Positions 1-10,490 of a DNA stretch of 64,000 bases are shown piece by piece. Origin of the DNA: Pichia kudriavzevii (Eukaryota; Ascomycota; Pichiomycetes; Pichiales; Pichiaceae). The notes under the pieces were generated by a model, which was not told where the DNA came from, did no database searches, and saw nothing but the letters and a program-made list of their open reading frames with translations. Position numbers and translations under genes: made by a program. Position 1 is the first letter of the stretch. Every line of letters begins with the position of its first letter. The stretch is from assembly GCF_003054445.1 (NCBI RefSeq), contig NC_042510.1:372001-436000 (forward strand), in the 5' to 3' direction.

Positions 1-206
1 TGAAACCGAAGATAGAGAAGTTTGATTTGAATTACCTAGATAAAGTACTGAACTTTGAAAAAACAGGGCCAACAGGCATTCCAGGGTTTGACCCGTCTAA
101 GTTAGTGTTACCAGGTGACAATACCAAAAAGGAGAAGAAACGTAAGGCAACGAGTGCTGCTACTTCACCGGAGCAATTACCCGATATTAAAAGAAGACAA
201 ATTTGA
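1..206 (+). CDS. C-terminal end of an unidentified protein (5' end outside window)
   Basis: An open frame enters from the left edge (first full codon at base 3) and ends at a TGA at 204-206. About 67 residues are visible. They contain an ordered-looking stretch (FDLNYLDKVLNFEKTG, then PTGIPGFDPSKL) followed by a basic tail with KKEKKRK and KRRQI, which could act as a nuclear localisation signal. I do not recognise the family. The basic, low-complexity end suggests a nuclear protein, but this is inference. The gene converges on FMP27, leaving about 115 bp between the two stop codons. Confidence 0.6.
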   Translation, partial: KPKIEKFDLNYLDKVLNFEKTGPTGIPGFDPSKLVLPGDNTKKEKKRKATSAATSPEQLPDIKRRQI

Positions 207-320
207 ACTTAAAATAAATCATGACATAGTCTTATTTCCCATTGTTAAATGGTTGAGTGACATTAAATAAATCTTTGCTATATCTATATCGTTCTAACTA
301 TAAAATACATTGCTTTTTCT

Positions 321-3300
321 CTAATTTCTTGTTTTGACCTTAACGTATTTCTGCTTGTTAACTCTTTTTCTTCTTCTGTAAACAAATAACTTGTTTTTGA
401 GCAAATGACCTGATTGCTTCAGTAACGTTTTTATAACGTGTTTCTTAATAGCGTCAATTAAATCGATACTCGTCCATACTTCTTTCTGGATGACAAATTT
501 AGGGACAACCAATGTCAAATTAGTTACATTTATAAGCCTCAACATACCTTTACCGTATAAAGAAATGTTTAGCACAAAGTCTTCCATCGTCAAGTTCTGG
601 ATACTGAAATACTTGGTTTCTTTTTCCATTTTTAAAATGTCCCCATTGGTATATTCTATATCCATACTGTTCTTAATTGCACCAAGATATTTTTCTTGTT
701 CGATATTTGAGAAACTTCTGGAGCTTTTTTCATTGACAATTTTTCTATTCAAATTACAGGAATAGTTAGAACTAATAGCACTTTTACTTCTCGAAACAAT
801 AGATAACTTTGAGGTCCGATGTTCTAAATTTTTGCCCTCATTGATGTCAGCCCCGACATTATTAACAGGATCGGAGTTTGTCACTGGTATTCCTTTATGA
901 CTTGCGAGACTGTCATTCACTCCTTTATACTCAATTAATTCTGAGTCAGGTGAAGTATCATTCTCGCCTTCAAATTCAAGAATGTCTTCATCAGAACTGT
1001 CGTAGCTGAAAACATCATTCCCCTCCTCTCCTTCAGAAGCGTTACTCTCGGTTTTGTATAGGTTTTCATCGGGAAACAAAAATTCCATCAACTTGATACC
1101 AGTTTTATCCTCCATTGCTAATTTCATCGGAAGCCCGCTAACTTGGACATTTCTAATATTTGGCATTCCCTGTATTTTATCTCCAATTTCCCACTTGATC
1201 TTTAGCATTGCCTTAGTTTTGGGGATATTGGCTTTAACAGACGAACTTGGATCAAATGCAGACAATAACTCAGGATACAAAATATTGTAGTCGTGATTTA
1301 GGATTTGAATAGACCTTATTGAAACTTCGTTTATAGTGGTTTGATCAAGCATCTCTAACCTGTTAAATGAACCATCCTTCAACATAAAACTCAAAAACGA
1401 TTGATCGTCAATAGTAAAATTAACATTTATTTTTGCAGCTGTAATACACCATTCCATAAAACACTGGTCATCTTCCTCTTCACTTCTAGGAATCAAATCT
1501 TCCAAAATAGCTCTAGATAGCAACAAAGAATCCGTCAACAATTTGGATAGTCGGGCCCTTAACAGTGACTCAACCTCTATTTCCTTATTGGCCACCGTTC
1601 TCGCTGGTGACAGTGCTTTATGCAAAGCCACTATTGATTGGATTTCACCACAAACACGATCTAGCGCTGTATAGAGTTTTAATTTATCCTGAGAGTCATT
1701 CAATAAGGAGTAGGCTTGGACTAAGCTAGCAAACTTCTTCTGCCTTGGTGACGTGTAGACCAAAACGCTCCTAGCTATCTTCACAGATTTGAGGTAAGAC
1801 TCTGAGTCAATTCTTGTCTCAAATACAGGAATATTCAAATACAACTTCTTCCTTGATTTGCCACTTGCGTATGTGCTAGACGGATTTTCAAACATAAAAT
1901 ATATGAGAACGTTCGAAAGAAGCGTCTTACTTTCTACAAACTCGTTTGGTTCACTACCGTCCAAAAACACAGGCCAAGAGCCATTTGTTCCATAGTTGTC
2001 TTTAGTGGTTTTTGTAAAGGGATAGTCATTTTTTGATAGAATTAACACATCGGCGTCTTCAAATACTGTACCTATTCTTTTTGCAATGAATTTAGATTGG
2101 ACAGATCTAAACCAATCTTCATCCATTAACGAAACAATTTCGATTTCGTTGCGTTTAGTTCTAAACAACATTAGATGTTCATGCGCAGAATCAATCATCA
2201 ATTGTACTTGGACATCGTTTAATCTCACCAGCAAATCATCAACAGGAATAATTTTACTAGAAAATTCTTTGATGTTCCTCATCATCTCATTAAACTCCTT
2301 CTTGCTTTCAATATTATAGTTTATTTTAGAATCGGTACTTCTAGTTGATTGGGGTTCTTGTTGTTGGGTTTTAGTCTGCTTCAATTTTCCTAATATTGTG
2401 CTTCTATCCTTAAATGATGAGCTATTTACATAAGCAGCCCTAAAATCCATCTCTGTAAAGTAACTAAATATGATATTTCTAACGTTTTTATACCACTTCA
2501 GTTTTAATTTTTCTACATCACAAATATGATTGTAGGATACTTCAGGACCATCTTCTTGATTGATGATACAGTCATGAGTATTTTCGTCACCAAATAAGTT
2601 TTTAGCCAGTTTTTTGTTCATCTTATAGGAAAAATGAGACGCAAATAATAACGGAAGTACTTGCCCTTCAATGTCACTATCTTTAACCGTGGGCAAATCA
2701 ACCTCCTCAAAGTCATTGAGATCAATCCAATCCTTGTCATTGTCAAATATTTGAAAGTGGTGTTTTGGTGTTACATCTTTACGTTCAGTAAAATTTATTC
2801 CAATGACTCTCAAATCTATATTTTTTAGCTCAACTTTACCAACGTAAAAACTCATTTTCATTACGTTAAAGTTTTCCCCTAAGAAGTCAACATGTTTAAT
2901 CATTTTTTCTTTCCGCTGATGCAAATCGCATTTGAAGCTTCCAATTTTCCCCTTCAAACCTAATGCGGTATGTTCGCCTGGTCTAGCCAAATCAAACCTG
3001 TAACCGTGATATATATACAATGGCTCGACATCAAACATAAATTTGAAAGTCATCAAATGACTTCCCAATTTAACCGATTGAGTTGCACTTTTCCATAGAG
3101 AACCATTCCGAATTGGTAGTGCAACATCATCGCTGAATCGTTTGAACCATGTCATAAACTGAAATATGGTTTTAGGTGAAACTCGTAACACATTATATTT
3201 GGAGTTTTTAGTGACTAAATTTAGAGCCATATGTACAAAGTCCGACCTGAAACCGCTATAGGAATCAAAGTCTTGACCTTGAGCCCATTTTGGACTAGTC

Positions 3301-6300
3301 AGAACATTTTCATAATGTGGTCTAAACTCAGTAGTACGACTCCCATCAGGGAGTTTTCTTTCAAATACCATAGACAATTTAAGTTCCACATCACCATCTA
3401 AGACAATGTTTAGTGTCTCAAATTTTTGGGTTTTCGTCCTCTCATATAGTGCTTTCAAGTTTTCATTTGAATCATCATAGTATATCTCCGTATTCATGTA
3501 ATATCCATAAAATGAAGTTAGCAACAAACTTTCGTCAACACCTACCATAAAAGTCTTCTTGTTTGAACACCAACAAGGCAAGGGTGTGGTCAAGTGATTA
3601 GGAACACCAAACATAACATTCCTTGATTTAAATATGAAGTAATCTCTTTCCTTTTCTCTCCCTGGATCATTAACAGCCCATTTAACTTTGTTTTTGAAAA
3701 TCAATGAAAAGCCAGCACTGAGGCCCAATATATCATAAGGATCGTAAGAGTTGAGGATGTTAAAAACTACTTCGGAAGCATCATCGGTCCACCGGAATAT
3801 CATGTACCCATGCATGATATTTCTTAGCTTATCCCAAATACCTAGCTTAGGACTAGGGTCCTTAGAATCTTTACTAAAAGTATCAAAGATATCACTGAGA
3901 TGTCTTAAAACTGCTTGATAGGCAGTTGACCATGTGACTGTTGTCGAATCATCAGAATTTATAGCACAGTTAATTTCGTAGTATGCTTTGACAGTACATA
4001 TTGTTTTCGGCGCTTCCCAAGAGTAACTATGATTCATGTCGTCGCCACTATGTAGCCCAGGGAGCATGGGCATATAGTCATACCAATATTCTTTATCTGA
4101 TTTAGGCATCTGTTCCGCTATAACAAGGGTTCCTTTCAAGATAAAGCTTTCGTTCCATCTACTATTGTCTAACATGTTTGGAATATAAACCATGGGCAAA
4201 GGAAAATCCCTAAGATGAACACGAACTTCCGAAGCTTGCAGAGATAGTCTCATCGGTATGATCTTATCCCAATCCGTGCTTTTAGGAACACCTTTACCCA
4301 CACGGTGCAAGAAATTATGGACATCGTTTGAATCGTTTTCAAATTGTGGATGTTTGATCGTTATAATCGTATCATTCAAAAAGATTCCCATCAAAGGAGG
4401 TAAATCAGTTGAGTCAACAACATTATCTGCAAAACTATCTGAAACATTTAGCCGCTGTAGAATATTGCTTGTTAGAAAATCAGCATTTTCCTCCATCGTA
4501 TGGCGTCTTTTGACCTTGAACTCATTTATAATTCGAACCCAAGAACTAGAAAAATTGACCCAAAGCTTGTGAAGGTCTTGGTATATATCAATTAATAGAG
4601 ACTCTAATACACTATTCTTGACATTTGAAAAGGATGTCGATGTCAACAAATGAATTTTGTCTAAATGAATACCGAAATTACGTAGACAATTCTCATCATT
4701 GCACAATTTAGAAGCGTTAGTTCTGATATTTTCTAGAACCTTATCAAATATGCTGATCTTTTTGAGCCTTTGCTTTTGTTCAATAATTCCAAGCTGATAG
4801 ATCATACCCAACTCCACTTCGAACGGATCATCTTCTACATTAAATGCTAAATTTTTTGACTTGATCTTCATAATCGGTAGAGTTTCTATACCACTAGATT
4901 TAATTTTATCCCTTTCGTGTATCACACCATGTTTTATAGAAAATAAGAATTTCTTCGTTAACTTTACAGTCAATATTATTGAATCAAACATGGAATGAAC
5001 AACAAAGTCTGAAGGAATTAATATTTTAAAATTATTGTTGAAAATGTTTATCTTCGCCAACTTTCCTTTTTCATTTGGTAGCACACAGTTAAGTTTCATA
5101 TTGTCTATGACACTAACACGATTGAAGAATGGAAAGTCTGACTTTTTTTTCACTGATAACTGAATCAATTTATTTTCAGAAGTAACAGTATTTCCATCAA
5201 ATGTACATTTGAGACCAAACAAATCTAGTCGCATATGTAAATCCCCAGGCATCATCATTTTGAGTTGGGCTTCTCTAACATAAAACTGGATGTTAAAAAG
5301 ATCCAAAAGTCCTATTTTAGGTTTTACTTCTTTTTTTCTTGTTTGTAGTAATTGATATTCATGTTTTTCATTAACCATAGTTTCAGACAAGTGAAACTTA
5401 AAAGTATGTCTCAATAAATAAAAAGACGAGAATATTGTAAAGTGTGAGGCAATATCATGATCCAACATAATAGATTCCACTGATGTCTTAAGTAAGAATA
5501 CTTTCTTCCTTGAACAAATTAAGGACATATCAGTATGAGGAATAGAAAGTACTTTTCTTTTCAGGGAGATATCTAATAGAGGGTTTCGGATACTGGTAGA
5601 TACCCCAATTTCACCTACAGCTCCTCTTGCAGTCCAATAATAATCATCATCCTCATACTGGCGTTGAGAGTTAGAGGAACTTAAAGATGCACTGTCATCT
5701 CCAATAAAGTCATTGTTGTTATTAAAGATTTTAAACTCCGTTTGGCCGATTTTGTATGTGGTTTTAGAAGGAGTAATAATCTTACTATCTTTCTTAATAT
5801 TTCCTCTATCATTTTCATCCAATAGATCTTTTGGCTCAATAAACAAAGACTTCGAACCTAAAACTAATTTGAAAACCCCGATACTGACCGTGAAATTAGA
5901 AAACCAATCTGGCAAATTGGTGAATGCTTTATTGGCATTGTGCTTTTTGTACCTAGCTGGATGCTGTATATGCTTCTTCGGACTTCTATATTTGTGCATG
6001 GAAACTCTCAAAGCATTAGACATAATTCCAAGTCCATTTAAGGCTTGGATGCTCGTCAGGTCAACCAAAACGTGATTCAGGCAGATGAAAATCTTCAAAC
6101 TACTGAATTTAGGAAGTAAAAAGTTTACCCTAAAAAACACATCTTTCATTTCTGCAATAGTAGCTGCTGATATGCTTGAGTTATTTCTTTGATAAACTAA
6201 TGCCGTTTGAGGAATGTCTAATCTTGAACTGATCTTCATAGTTTTATCTATGGTGACAACATCTAAATGTGCAAGTAACATTGATGGTTGTAGAAAAAGC

Positions 6301-7913
6301 AAATGATTGTCTACATTTTTATTGATTTCATTTTCAGATCGAAGAATAATTGTAGGTTTGTCAAAAAGAAATTTAAAATAAAACTTGGGAGAAGTTTCCA
6401 AAAATGTTTCTTTGTAAATGTTACCAGAAGTGTGTGCTTGTTCATTAGTATTGCTCTTATGATATTCGGATGGCTCCGTAAAACTTCGTGTTTCCTCAGC
6501 TCTATCCGATAATACACACAAGAGAACAACAAGTTGGTCAACACTCAAATCAATAGAAAAATTGGCCATATTAAATTGAATCTCTGAGACAGTTTGCTTT
6601 TGTGTAAAGTTTTTCTGAATTTCGTTGTTGAATACCACCCTCATTAAATTGACCATCATCGTTGATTCCACTGTCAACAATAAGTTTGATATCGATAAGA
6701 TGTCAAATTGCTTCTGTGTACCATCGTATAGTTCGAATTTGGAATAATCTAAGGACAACTTGAAATCAGAAATTGACGCCATCCATCTAAGTGGGAACGA
6801 ATCGTCAACAAATTTTAAACTATAACCCACCTGACTTGGTTCCACTGCACTAACATCAAAGGTGAATGAATTCATCGACGCTGAAACAAATATCATTCCT
6901 TCCAAAGATTTACTATCTTGCCTTTCTAAAAAATTATTCAATTTTGAATGGGTGGAAACCGGAATTTCAGTAACAGTGAATGACTGAATGGTGAAACTTC
7001 CAGTTTTAATTAGTTTGTAAAAGAAACTATAAACATATAATTTCATCCTAGTTTGGTTGAATGATGGTGACCCAGTCGTCCTTGACGACCCTTCCGTTAC
7101 TTCAAATGATGGGTTGAGAAACTTGACTAGTTTTAATACATAAAGAACTGAAACGTCCACCCCAATCATTCTTACTGAAGGCATCAACGAACTGATGAAA
7201 CCGGATTCCAAGTCGACATTTATTTGTGATGCAATAATACACTGATCAAAAAAATTGGATAGTATTTGTCGTTTAGATGGCTTGAAAAGGTTTCCTTTAT
7301 CGATTTGTACTGAGAATACAAGACTGTGACTAACTGACGATGTTTCATCTAAAAATGAGACTCTTTGCTTCGATTGGTTGATATCCAAGTGCCCCACTAT
7401 TTTTTCGAAAATAATTGAGAGATCATCAGAAAAATCCACACTTGCTTCAGTGATTGAGAATGAAAGATGAGGTACACACTTGATTAGGAAGCTTCGCAAT
7501 CGATTCAATCTAGGGTTGTCACTGATGATGGAAACAGGTTTTTCAGGATCAAAGACATGCTTATTAATTTGGTCAGTATATTTCCCATAAGACTCATCCT
7601 CATCTGATGCACCTTGGGTTTCGTTACCCTTATCAATTGGCAGCTTATTCAACCTTATATTAACTCCTGAGACGTTAACTCCAATGAAGCTTTTAAGCTT
7701 CAAGAAAAAAGAGAAATTCAGTCTTATCCGGCTGACCTTGATATAAACATCACTCTCTTGAGGATGTCCATATGTGATGTTATGAACACAAAGATTCAAT
7801 GGGTTGATGTAGTCAAACTGTATACCAAACAGTAAGTTAATCAGCAGTTTGAAGAATTTAGTTGCACTGTACAAGAGCACAGCCCCACAGAGGAAATTAT
7901 ACCATAACTCCAT
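321..7913 (-). CDS. FMP27: Hobbit-family bridge-like lipid transfer protein (FMP27/YPR117W type)
   Basis: A protein of about 2530 residues of the Hobbit/BLTP2 family, which forms long hydrophobic grooves (RBG repeats) that carry lipids at ER-plasma membrane contacts. The sequence shows an N-terminal hydrophobic anchor right after the start (MELWYNFLCGAVLLY), a GFWDK-type motif (LGIWDKLRNIMHGYMIFRW, about residue 1350), the family signature DWIDLNDFEEVDLP (about 1725) and the conserved C-terminal block (KWEIGDKIQGMPNI to LMEFLFPDE, about 2240-2280). The length matches S. cerevisiae Fmp27 (2628 aa) and Ypr117w (2489 aa). I chose the ATG at 7913; the frame stays open to a TTG at 7949, but the membrane anchor begins cleanly at 7913. 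It is not CSF1, a different member of the same fold. S. cerevisiae has two paralogues, and I cannot say which is the closer one. Confidence 0.88.
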   Translation of the reverse strand: MELWYNFLCGAVLLYSATKFFKLLINLLFGIQFDYINPLNLCVHNITYGHPQESDVYIKVSRIRLNFSFFLKLKSFIGVNVSGVNIRLNKLPIDKGNETQGASDEDESYGKYTDQINKHVFDPEKPVSIISDNPRLNRLRSFLIKCVPHLSFSITEASVDFSDDLSIIFEKIVGHLDINQSKQRVSFLDETSSVSHSLVFSVQIDKGNLFKPSKRQILSNFFDQCIIASQINVDLESGFISSLMPSVRMIGVDVSVLYVLKLVKFLNPSFEVTEGSSRTTGSPSFNQTRMKLYVYSFFYKLIKTGSFTIQSFTVTEIPVSTHSKLNNFLERQDSKSLEGMIFVSASMNSFTFDVSAVEPSQVGYSLKFVDDSFPLRWMASISDFKLSLDYSKFELYDGTQKQFDILSISNLLLTVESTMMVNLMRVVFNNEIQKNFTQKQTVSEIQFNMANFSIDLSVDQLVVLLCVLSDRAEETRSFTEPSEYHKSNTNEQAHTSGNIYKETFLETSPKFYFKFLFDKPTIILRSENEINKNVDNHLLFLQPSMLLAHLDVVTIDKTMKISSRLDIPQTALVYQRNNSSISAATIAEMKDVFFRVNFLLPKFSSLKIFICLNHVLVDLTSIQALNGLGIMSNALRVSMHKYRSPKKHIQHPARYKKHNANKAFTNLPDWFSNFTVSIGVFKLVLGSKSLFIEPKDLLDENDRGNIKKDSKIITPSKTTYKIGQTEFKIFNNNNDFIGDDSASLSSSNSQRQYEDDDYYWTARGAVGEIGVSTSIRNPLLDISLKRKVLSIPHTDMSLICSRKKVFLLKTSVESIMLDHDIASHFTIFSSFYLLRHTFKFHLSETMVNEKHEYQLLQTRKKEVKPKIGLLDLFNIQFYVREAQLKMMMPGDLHMRLDLFGLKCTFDGNTVTSENKLIQLSVKKKSDFPFFNRVSVIDNMKLNCVLPNEKGKLAKINIFNNNFKILIPSDFVVHSMFDSIILTVKLTKKFLFSIKHGVIHERDKIKSSGIETLPIMKIKSKNLAFNVEDDPFEVELGMIYQLGIIEQKQRLKKISIFDKVLENIRTNASKLCNDENCLRNFGIHLDKIHLLTSTSFSNVKNSVLESLLIDIYQDLHKLWVNFSSSWVRIINEFKVKRRHTMEENADFLTSNILQRLNVSDSFADNVVDSTDLPPLMGIFLNDTIITIKHPQFENDSNDVHNFLHRVGKGVPKSTDWDKIIPMRLSLQASEVRVHLRDFPLPMVYIPNMLDNSRWNESFILKGTLVIAEQMPKSDKEYWYDYMPMLPGLHSGDDMNHSYSWEAPKTICTVKAYYEINCAINSDDSTTVTWSTAYQAVLRHLSDIFDTFSKDSKDPSPKLGIWDKLRNIMHGYMIFRWTDDASEVVFNILNSYDPYDILGLSAGFSLIFKNKVKWAVNDPGREKERDYFIFKSRNVMFGVPNHLTTPLPCWCSNKKTFMVGVDESLLLTSFYGYYMNTEIYYDDSNENLKALYERTKTQKFETLNIVLDGDVELKLSMVFERKLPDGSRTTEFRPHYENVLTSPKWAQGQDFDSYSGFRSDFVHMALNLVTKNSKYNVLRVSPKTIFQFMTWFKRFSDDVALPIRNGSLWKSATQSVKLGSHLMTFKFMFDVEPLYIYHGYRFDLARPGEHTALGLKGKIGSFKCDLHQRKEKMIKHVDFLGENFNVMKMSFYVGKVELKNIDLRVIGINFTERKDVTPKHHFQIFDNDKDWIDLNDFEEVDLPTVKDSDIEGQVLPLLFASHFSYKMNKKLAKNLFGDENTHDCIINQEDGPEVSYNHICDVEKLKLKWYKNVRNIIFSYFTEMDFRAAYVNSSSFKDRSTILGKLKQTKTQQQEPQSTRSTDSKINYNIESKKEFNEMMRNIKEFSSKIIPVDDLLVRLNDVQVQLMIDSAHEHLMLFRTKRNEIEIVSLMDEDWFRSVQSKFIAKRIGTVFEDADVLILSKNDYPFTKTTKDNYGTNGSWPVFLDGSEPNEFVESKTLLSNVLIYFMFENPSSTYASGKSRKKLYLNIPVFETRIDSESYLKSVKIARSVLVYTSPRQKKFASLVQAYSLLNDSQDKLKLYTALDRVCGEIQSIVALHKALSPARTVANKEIEVESLLRARLSKLLTDSLLLSRAILEDLIPRSEEEDDQCFMEWCITAAKINVNFTIDDQSFLSFMLKDGSFNRLEMLDQTTINEVSIRSIQILNHDYNILYPELLSAFDPSSSVKANIPKTKAMLKIKWEIGDKIQGMPNIRNVQVSGLPMKLAMEDKTGIKLMEFLFPDENLYKTESNASEGEEGNDVFSYDSSDEDILEFEGENDTSPDSELIEYKGVNDSLASHKGIPVTNSDPVNNVGADINEGKNLEHRTSKLSIVSRSKSAISSNYSCNLNRKIVNEKSSRSFSNIEQEKYLGAIKNSMDIEYTNGDILKMEKETKYFSIQNLTMEDFVLNISLYGKGMLRLINVTNLTLVVPKFVIQKEVWTSIDLIDAIKKHVIKTLLKQSGHLLKNKLFVYRRRKRVNKQKYVKVKTRN

Positions 7914-8348
7914 GACCGAAAGTATAACAGAGATTTTCCTTGATAGCAATTGGTACTACCACAGAGATAAACAAGGCAAACAAGTATCCTATAGAGTGGA
8001 ATTGGTCCAAATTGCTATTTTCTGAAAGAAAACATGTTGTTCAATTTGAACAAAGGTTACAGCTTTATTAATGGGATTTGCCATGCACACATGTGGAGAA
8101 GCTTCTTTTGGGCTCGGAGATGGTTGTTTTCTCATTTTCCACGTTTTTCCTATACAAATTGAATGTTTCTCTCTGCCGGTTTTGGAATAGGTGGAAAATT
8201 TTCACGCCTTTTTTTTTTCGACAATTTCCGTCACAGTTTGAACTAACATAGCTAGAAGGAAGTGACTAGCTTAACTTCTTTCTCCTTTTCCTCTAGAACA
8301 GAAGTAACCACCAAACCAAGGGACCTTATACTTTAGAAACACTTCAAG
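7914..8348. promoter_or_regulatory. Divergent promoter region between FMP27 and TIF3
   Basis: This 435-bp gap separates two divergent starts. It holds a T-rich tract near 8210-8220 and the leader motif ACTAACATA at 8242-8250, 99 nt before the TIF3 ATG. I see no RNA gene or further coding frame. Confidence 0.6.
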
Positions 8349-9536
8349 ATGGCTCCAAAGAAGAATGTTAAGATGGACTTGTCCACATTTTTATCCGATG
8401 ATACTTTTGGTACTCAAACTGATTCGTGGGCAGATGAGTTTGATCCATCCATGTTACAAAACACAAACTCTACTATAGATATTGGTTTCAACCTGCCAAC
8501 CCAAGAACCAGAAATCCCAGAAGATGGTCCATTCACTGCTAGAATTTCTGCGTTCCCAGATTATTGTACCGAAGATGACTTGAGAAACTTCTTCATTGAC
8601 GGTTTGCACTTGGCAAACCCAGACCAGTTTATCGAAGATTTCCGTTGCCCAAGAGAACGTGATGGCTCATTGAAGAACTTTGCCTTTATTACATTTGCAA
8701 CTAAGGAATTGTTGTTGGAAGCTTTGGAATTGAACGACAAACCTATCCACAACAAGCCGGTCTATGTTTCTGTTGCAAAACCATCAAAGAATGCTAGAGA
8801 ACCAAGAGGTTCAAGGTACGGTTCAAGGTTTGGAGATGAGGATTTGGATTGGGGTGCAAGAGGCTCAATGTCTGCCCAGCCTAGAAGAAGAAGAGAAGAT
8901 ATCGATCTTGATTGGGGTAGTGCCAGATCAGGCATGTCTCAGCCAAGTATGGAAAGAAGAGAATTTAGGGGCCCACCAAGAGAAAGAGCACCAAGAGAGG
9001 AGAACCTTGATTGGGGTGCAAGAGGTACCTTACAACAGAACGAACCTGAAAGAAGGGAATTCAGAGGCCCACCAAGAGAAAGAGCCCCAAGAGAGGAGAA
9101 CCTTGATTGGGGTGCAAGAGGAACCTTACAACAGAACGAACCTGAAAGAAGAGAATATAGAGCCCCAAGAAAGGAAAGAGCACCAAAGGAAGATGACCTT
9201 GACTGGAGCGCATTAAGAGGTTCTAAACTACAACAACAGCCTGTAAGAAGATCATTCAAGCCTAAAACTGATGACTTTGAATGGGGTGCAAGGGGTTCGA
9301 TGTTAAAAGAACAAGAGAAAAAGAGAAGTTCTCAACCTGAGAAGAAAGAGACTCCAGTTGATGGTCCTAAGAAGTCTATCTACAGTGTTCTAGCAAATGA
9401 AGATTCTGACGAAGAAGATGAAGAAGAAGGAGAAAAGCAACAACAACAGAAGGAAGCAAAGGATTCATCCGAAGAAATCACTCAAGCTACTTCGAACTTA
9501 CATATTGGTGATGAAGCTGGCTGGACAAGAATCTAA
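8349..9536 (+). CDS. TIF3: Translation initiation factor eIF4B
   Basis: A 395-aa protein matching yeast eIF4B, which helps eIF4A and eIF4F recruit the 40S subunit to mRNA. An RRM lies at about residues 60-140 (FTARISAFPDYCTEDDL, then the RNP1-like FAFITF). It is followed by six copies of an Arg/Asp-rich repeat with the core DLDWGARG (variants LDWGSARSG, LDWSALRGS, FEWGARGS). S. cerevisiae Tif3 (436 aa) has the same RRM-plus-repeats plan with about seven repeats. Two copies are a recent 96-bp tandem duplication (8961-9056 and 9057-9152). The tail is acidic (DSDEEDEEEGE) and ends in an aromatic GWTRI. The ATG at 8349 is the first in frame. Highly expressed codon style fits a translation factor. 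Confidence 0.95.
   Translation: MAPKKNVKMDLSTFLSDDTFGTQTDSWADEFDPSMLQNTNSTIDIGFNLPTQEPEIPEDGPFTARISAFPDYCTEDDLRNFFIDGLHLANPDQFIEDFRCPRERDGSLKNFAFITFATKELLLEALELNDKPIHNKPVYVSVAKPSKNAREPRGSRYGSRFGDEDLDWGARGSMSAQPRRRREDIDLDWGSARSGMSQPSMERREFRGPPRERAPREENLDWGARGTLQQNEPERREFRGPPRERAPREENLDWGARGTLQQNEPERREYRAPRKERAPKEDDLDWSALRGSKLQQQPVRRSFKPKTDDFEWGARGSMLKEQEKKRSSQPEKKETPVDGPKKSIYSVLANEDSDEEDEEEGEKQQQQKEAKDSSEEITQATSNLHIGDEAGWTRI
8961..9152 (+). repeat. 96-bp tandem duplication inside TIF3
   Basis: Two adjacent 96-bp units (8961-9056, 9057-9152) encode the same 32-residue repeat, beginning EFRGPPRERAPREENLDWG. They differ by only a few bases, so this is a recent in-frame duplication. A third, more diverged unit follows. 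Confidence 0.9.
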
Positions 9537-10268
9537 CCAAGTCTGATAAGATCTCCTTTTTCTTATCCTTTAAATCGTCTTTTTATTTTAACAATATTAT
9601 TTTCATTTTAACTTTGTGTTAAGTTTTCATTTTGATGTCAACATCTTGTTTTATTTACAACAGATATTCATGCCAATAGGTGATTCATGTTTATATTCTC
9701 AATTATTCTAGAGATTGATTTCCATTCAATGTATTTTTTCTTCTAATTTTTATCAGGCTTATTACCATTACAAACAACTTGTTTTATTTTTAGCTTTTGC
9801 TATTTGGATTAGGTGCTAAATTAATAGATTATTTTTGAAATTGTTCTTTGCTACGCCATTAATACTCATGTCTCGCAACAGTCGAGTTTTTACTTGACAA
9901 TAAAACCGGTTGTTACCTCAACAACCTTTGTTTACAAGCTGAACGAGAGAGAAACCAATATATTCATCTTCCACGACTAAGAAGTTCCTGACGTGCATTA
10001 AAAGTTTCAAATATAATTTCCAACCTATTCCTTAAGCTAAAGTGTCTCAGAATGTCTCTACATCTCTATTTTCCAAGCTTATATCTTTGCAGCAAATCAA
10101 TCTACTAATCCTACGAAGAAACTGCACTATCTAAGATCGCCCTTTCGCCAAATCTCTGGTATAAAATTGTATATATAAATGTCTACCGTCTTAATCATTT
10201 CTGCTTTACCCACTAAATTTGTGTACATACGTATAGGAGTAGCAAAATTGTGATTTGTATACAGGATG
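9537..10268. other. Gene-free stretch between TIF3 and the RPS13 promoter
   Basis: About 730 bp of AT-rich sequence holding the TIF3 3' flank and the distal RPS13 upstream region. I looked for tRNA A/B boxes, snoRNA C/D boxes and short conserved ORFs and found none I can support. Confidence 0.5.
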
Positions 10269-10299
10269 AGGGTTTGCTAACCCTCGCCGCGCGCACGTG
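10269..10299 (+). promoter_or_regulatory. RPS13 upstream element: inverted AGGGTT/AACCCT (Tbf1-like) plus CACGTGA (Cbf1-like)
   Basis: AGGGTT at 10269-10274 faces AACCCT at 10279-10284, and CACGTG lies at 10294-10299 after a 9-nt spacer. The block is about 190 bp upstream of the RPS13 ATG. AACCCT is the core of the Tbf1 site, and CACGTGA is the Cbf1 site. Both factors are known to control ribosomal protein genes in Candida albicans. The same AACCCT-N9-CACGTGA unit occurs upstream of RPL23. Confidence 0.7.
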
Positions 10300-10490
10300 A
10301 GAATTTGTTTTCTTCTGCACCATAATCGCAATTAAAATTTGCCGTCAGTTTTTTCAACAGCGGGAGGGACATTAGAGTGAAAAAAAAAAAAACTTGGAAG
10401 CTACTTCTTCCTACAGTTTTTTCTTTGACTTTCTTTTCCTTCAACAGGCCTAGGCTATAGATAGATTTAATTAACTAACATAGATTCAAA

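Noticed and set aside
321-7913. First read as CSF1 from its size and N-terminal anchor
   Set aside because: The GFWDK-type motif, DWIDLNDF signature and C-terminal block belong to the Hobbit/FMP27 branch.
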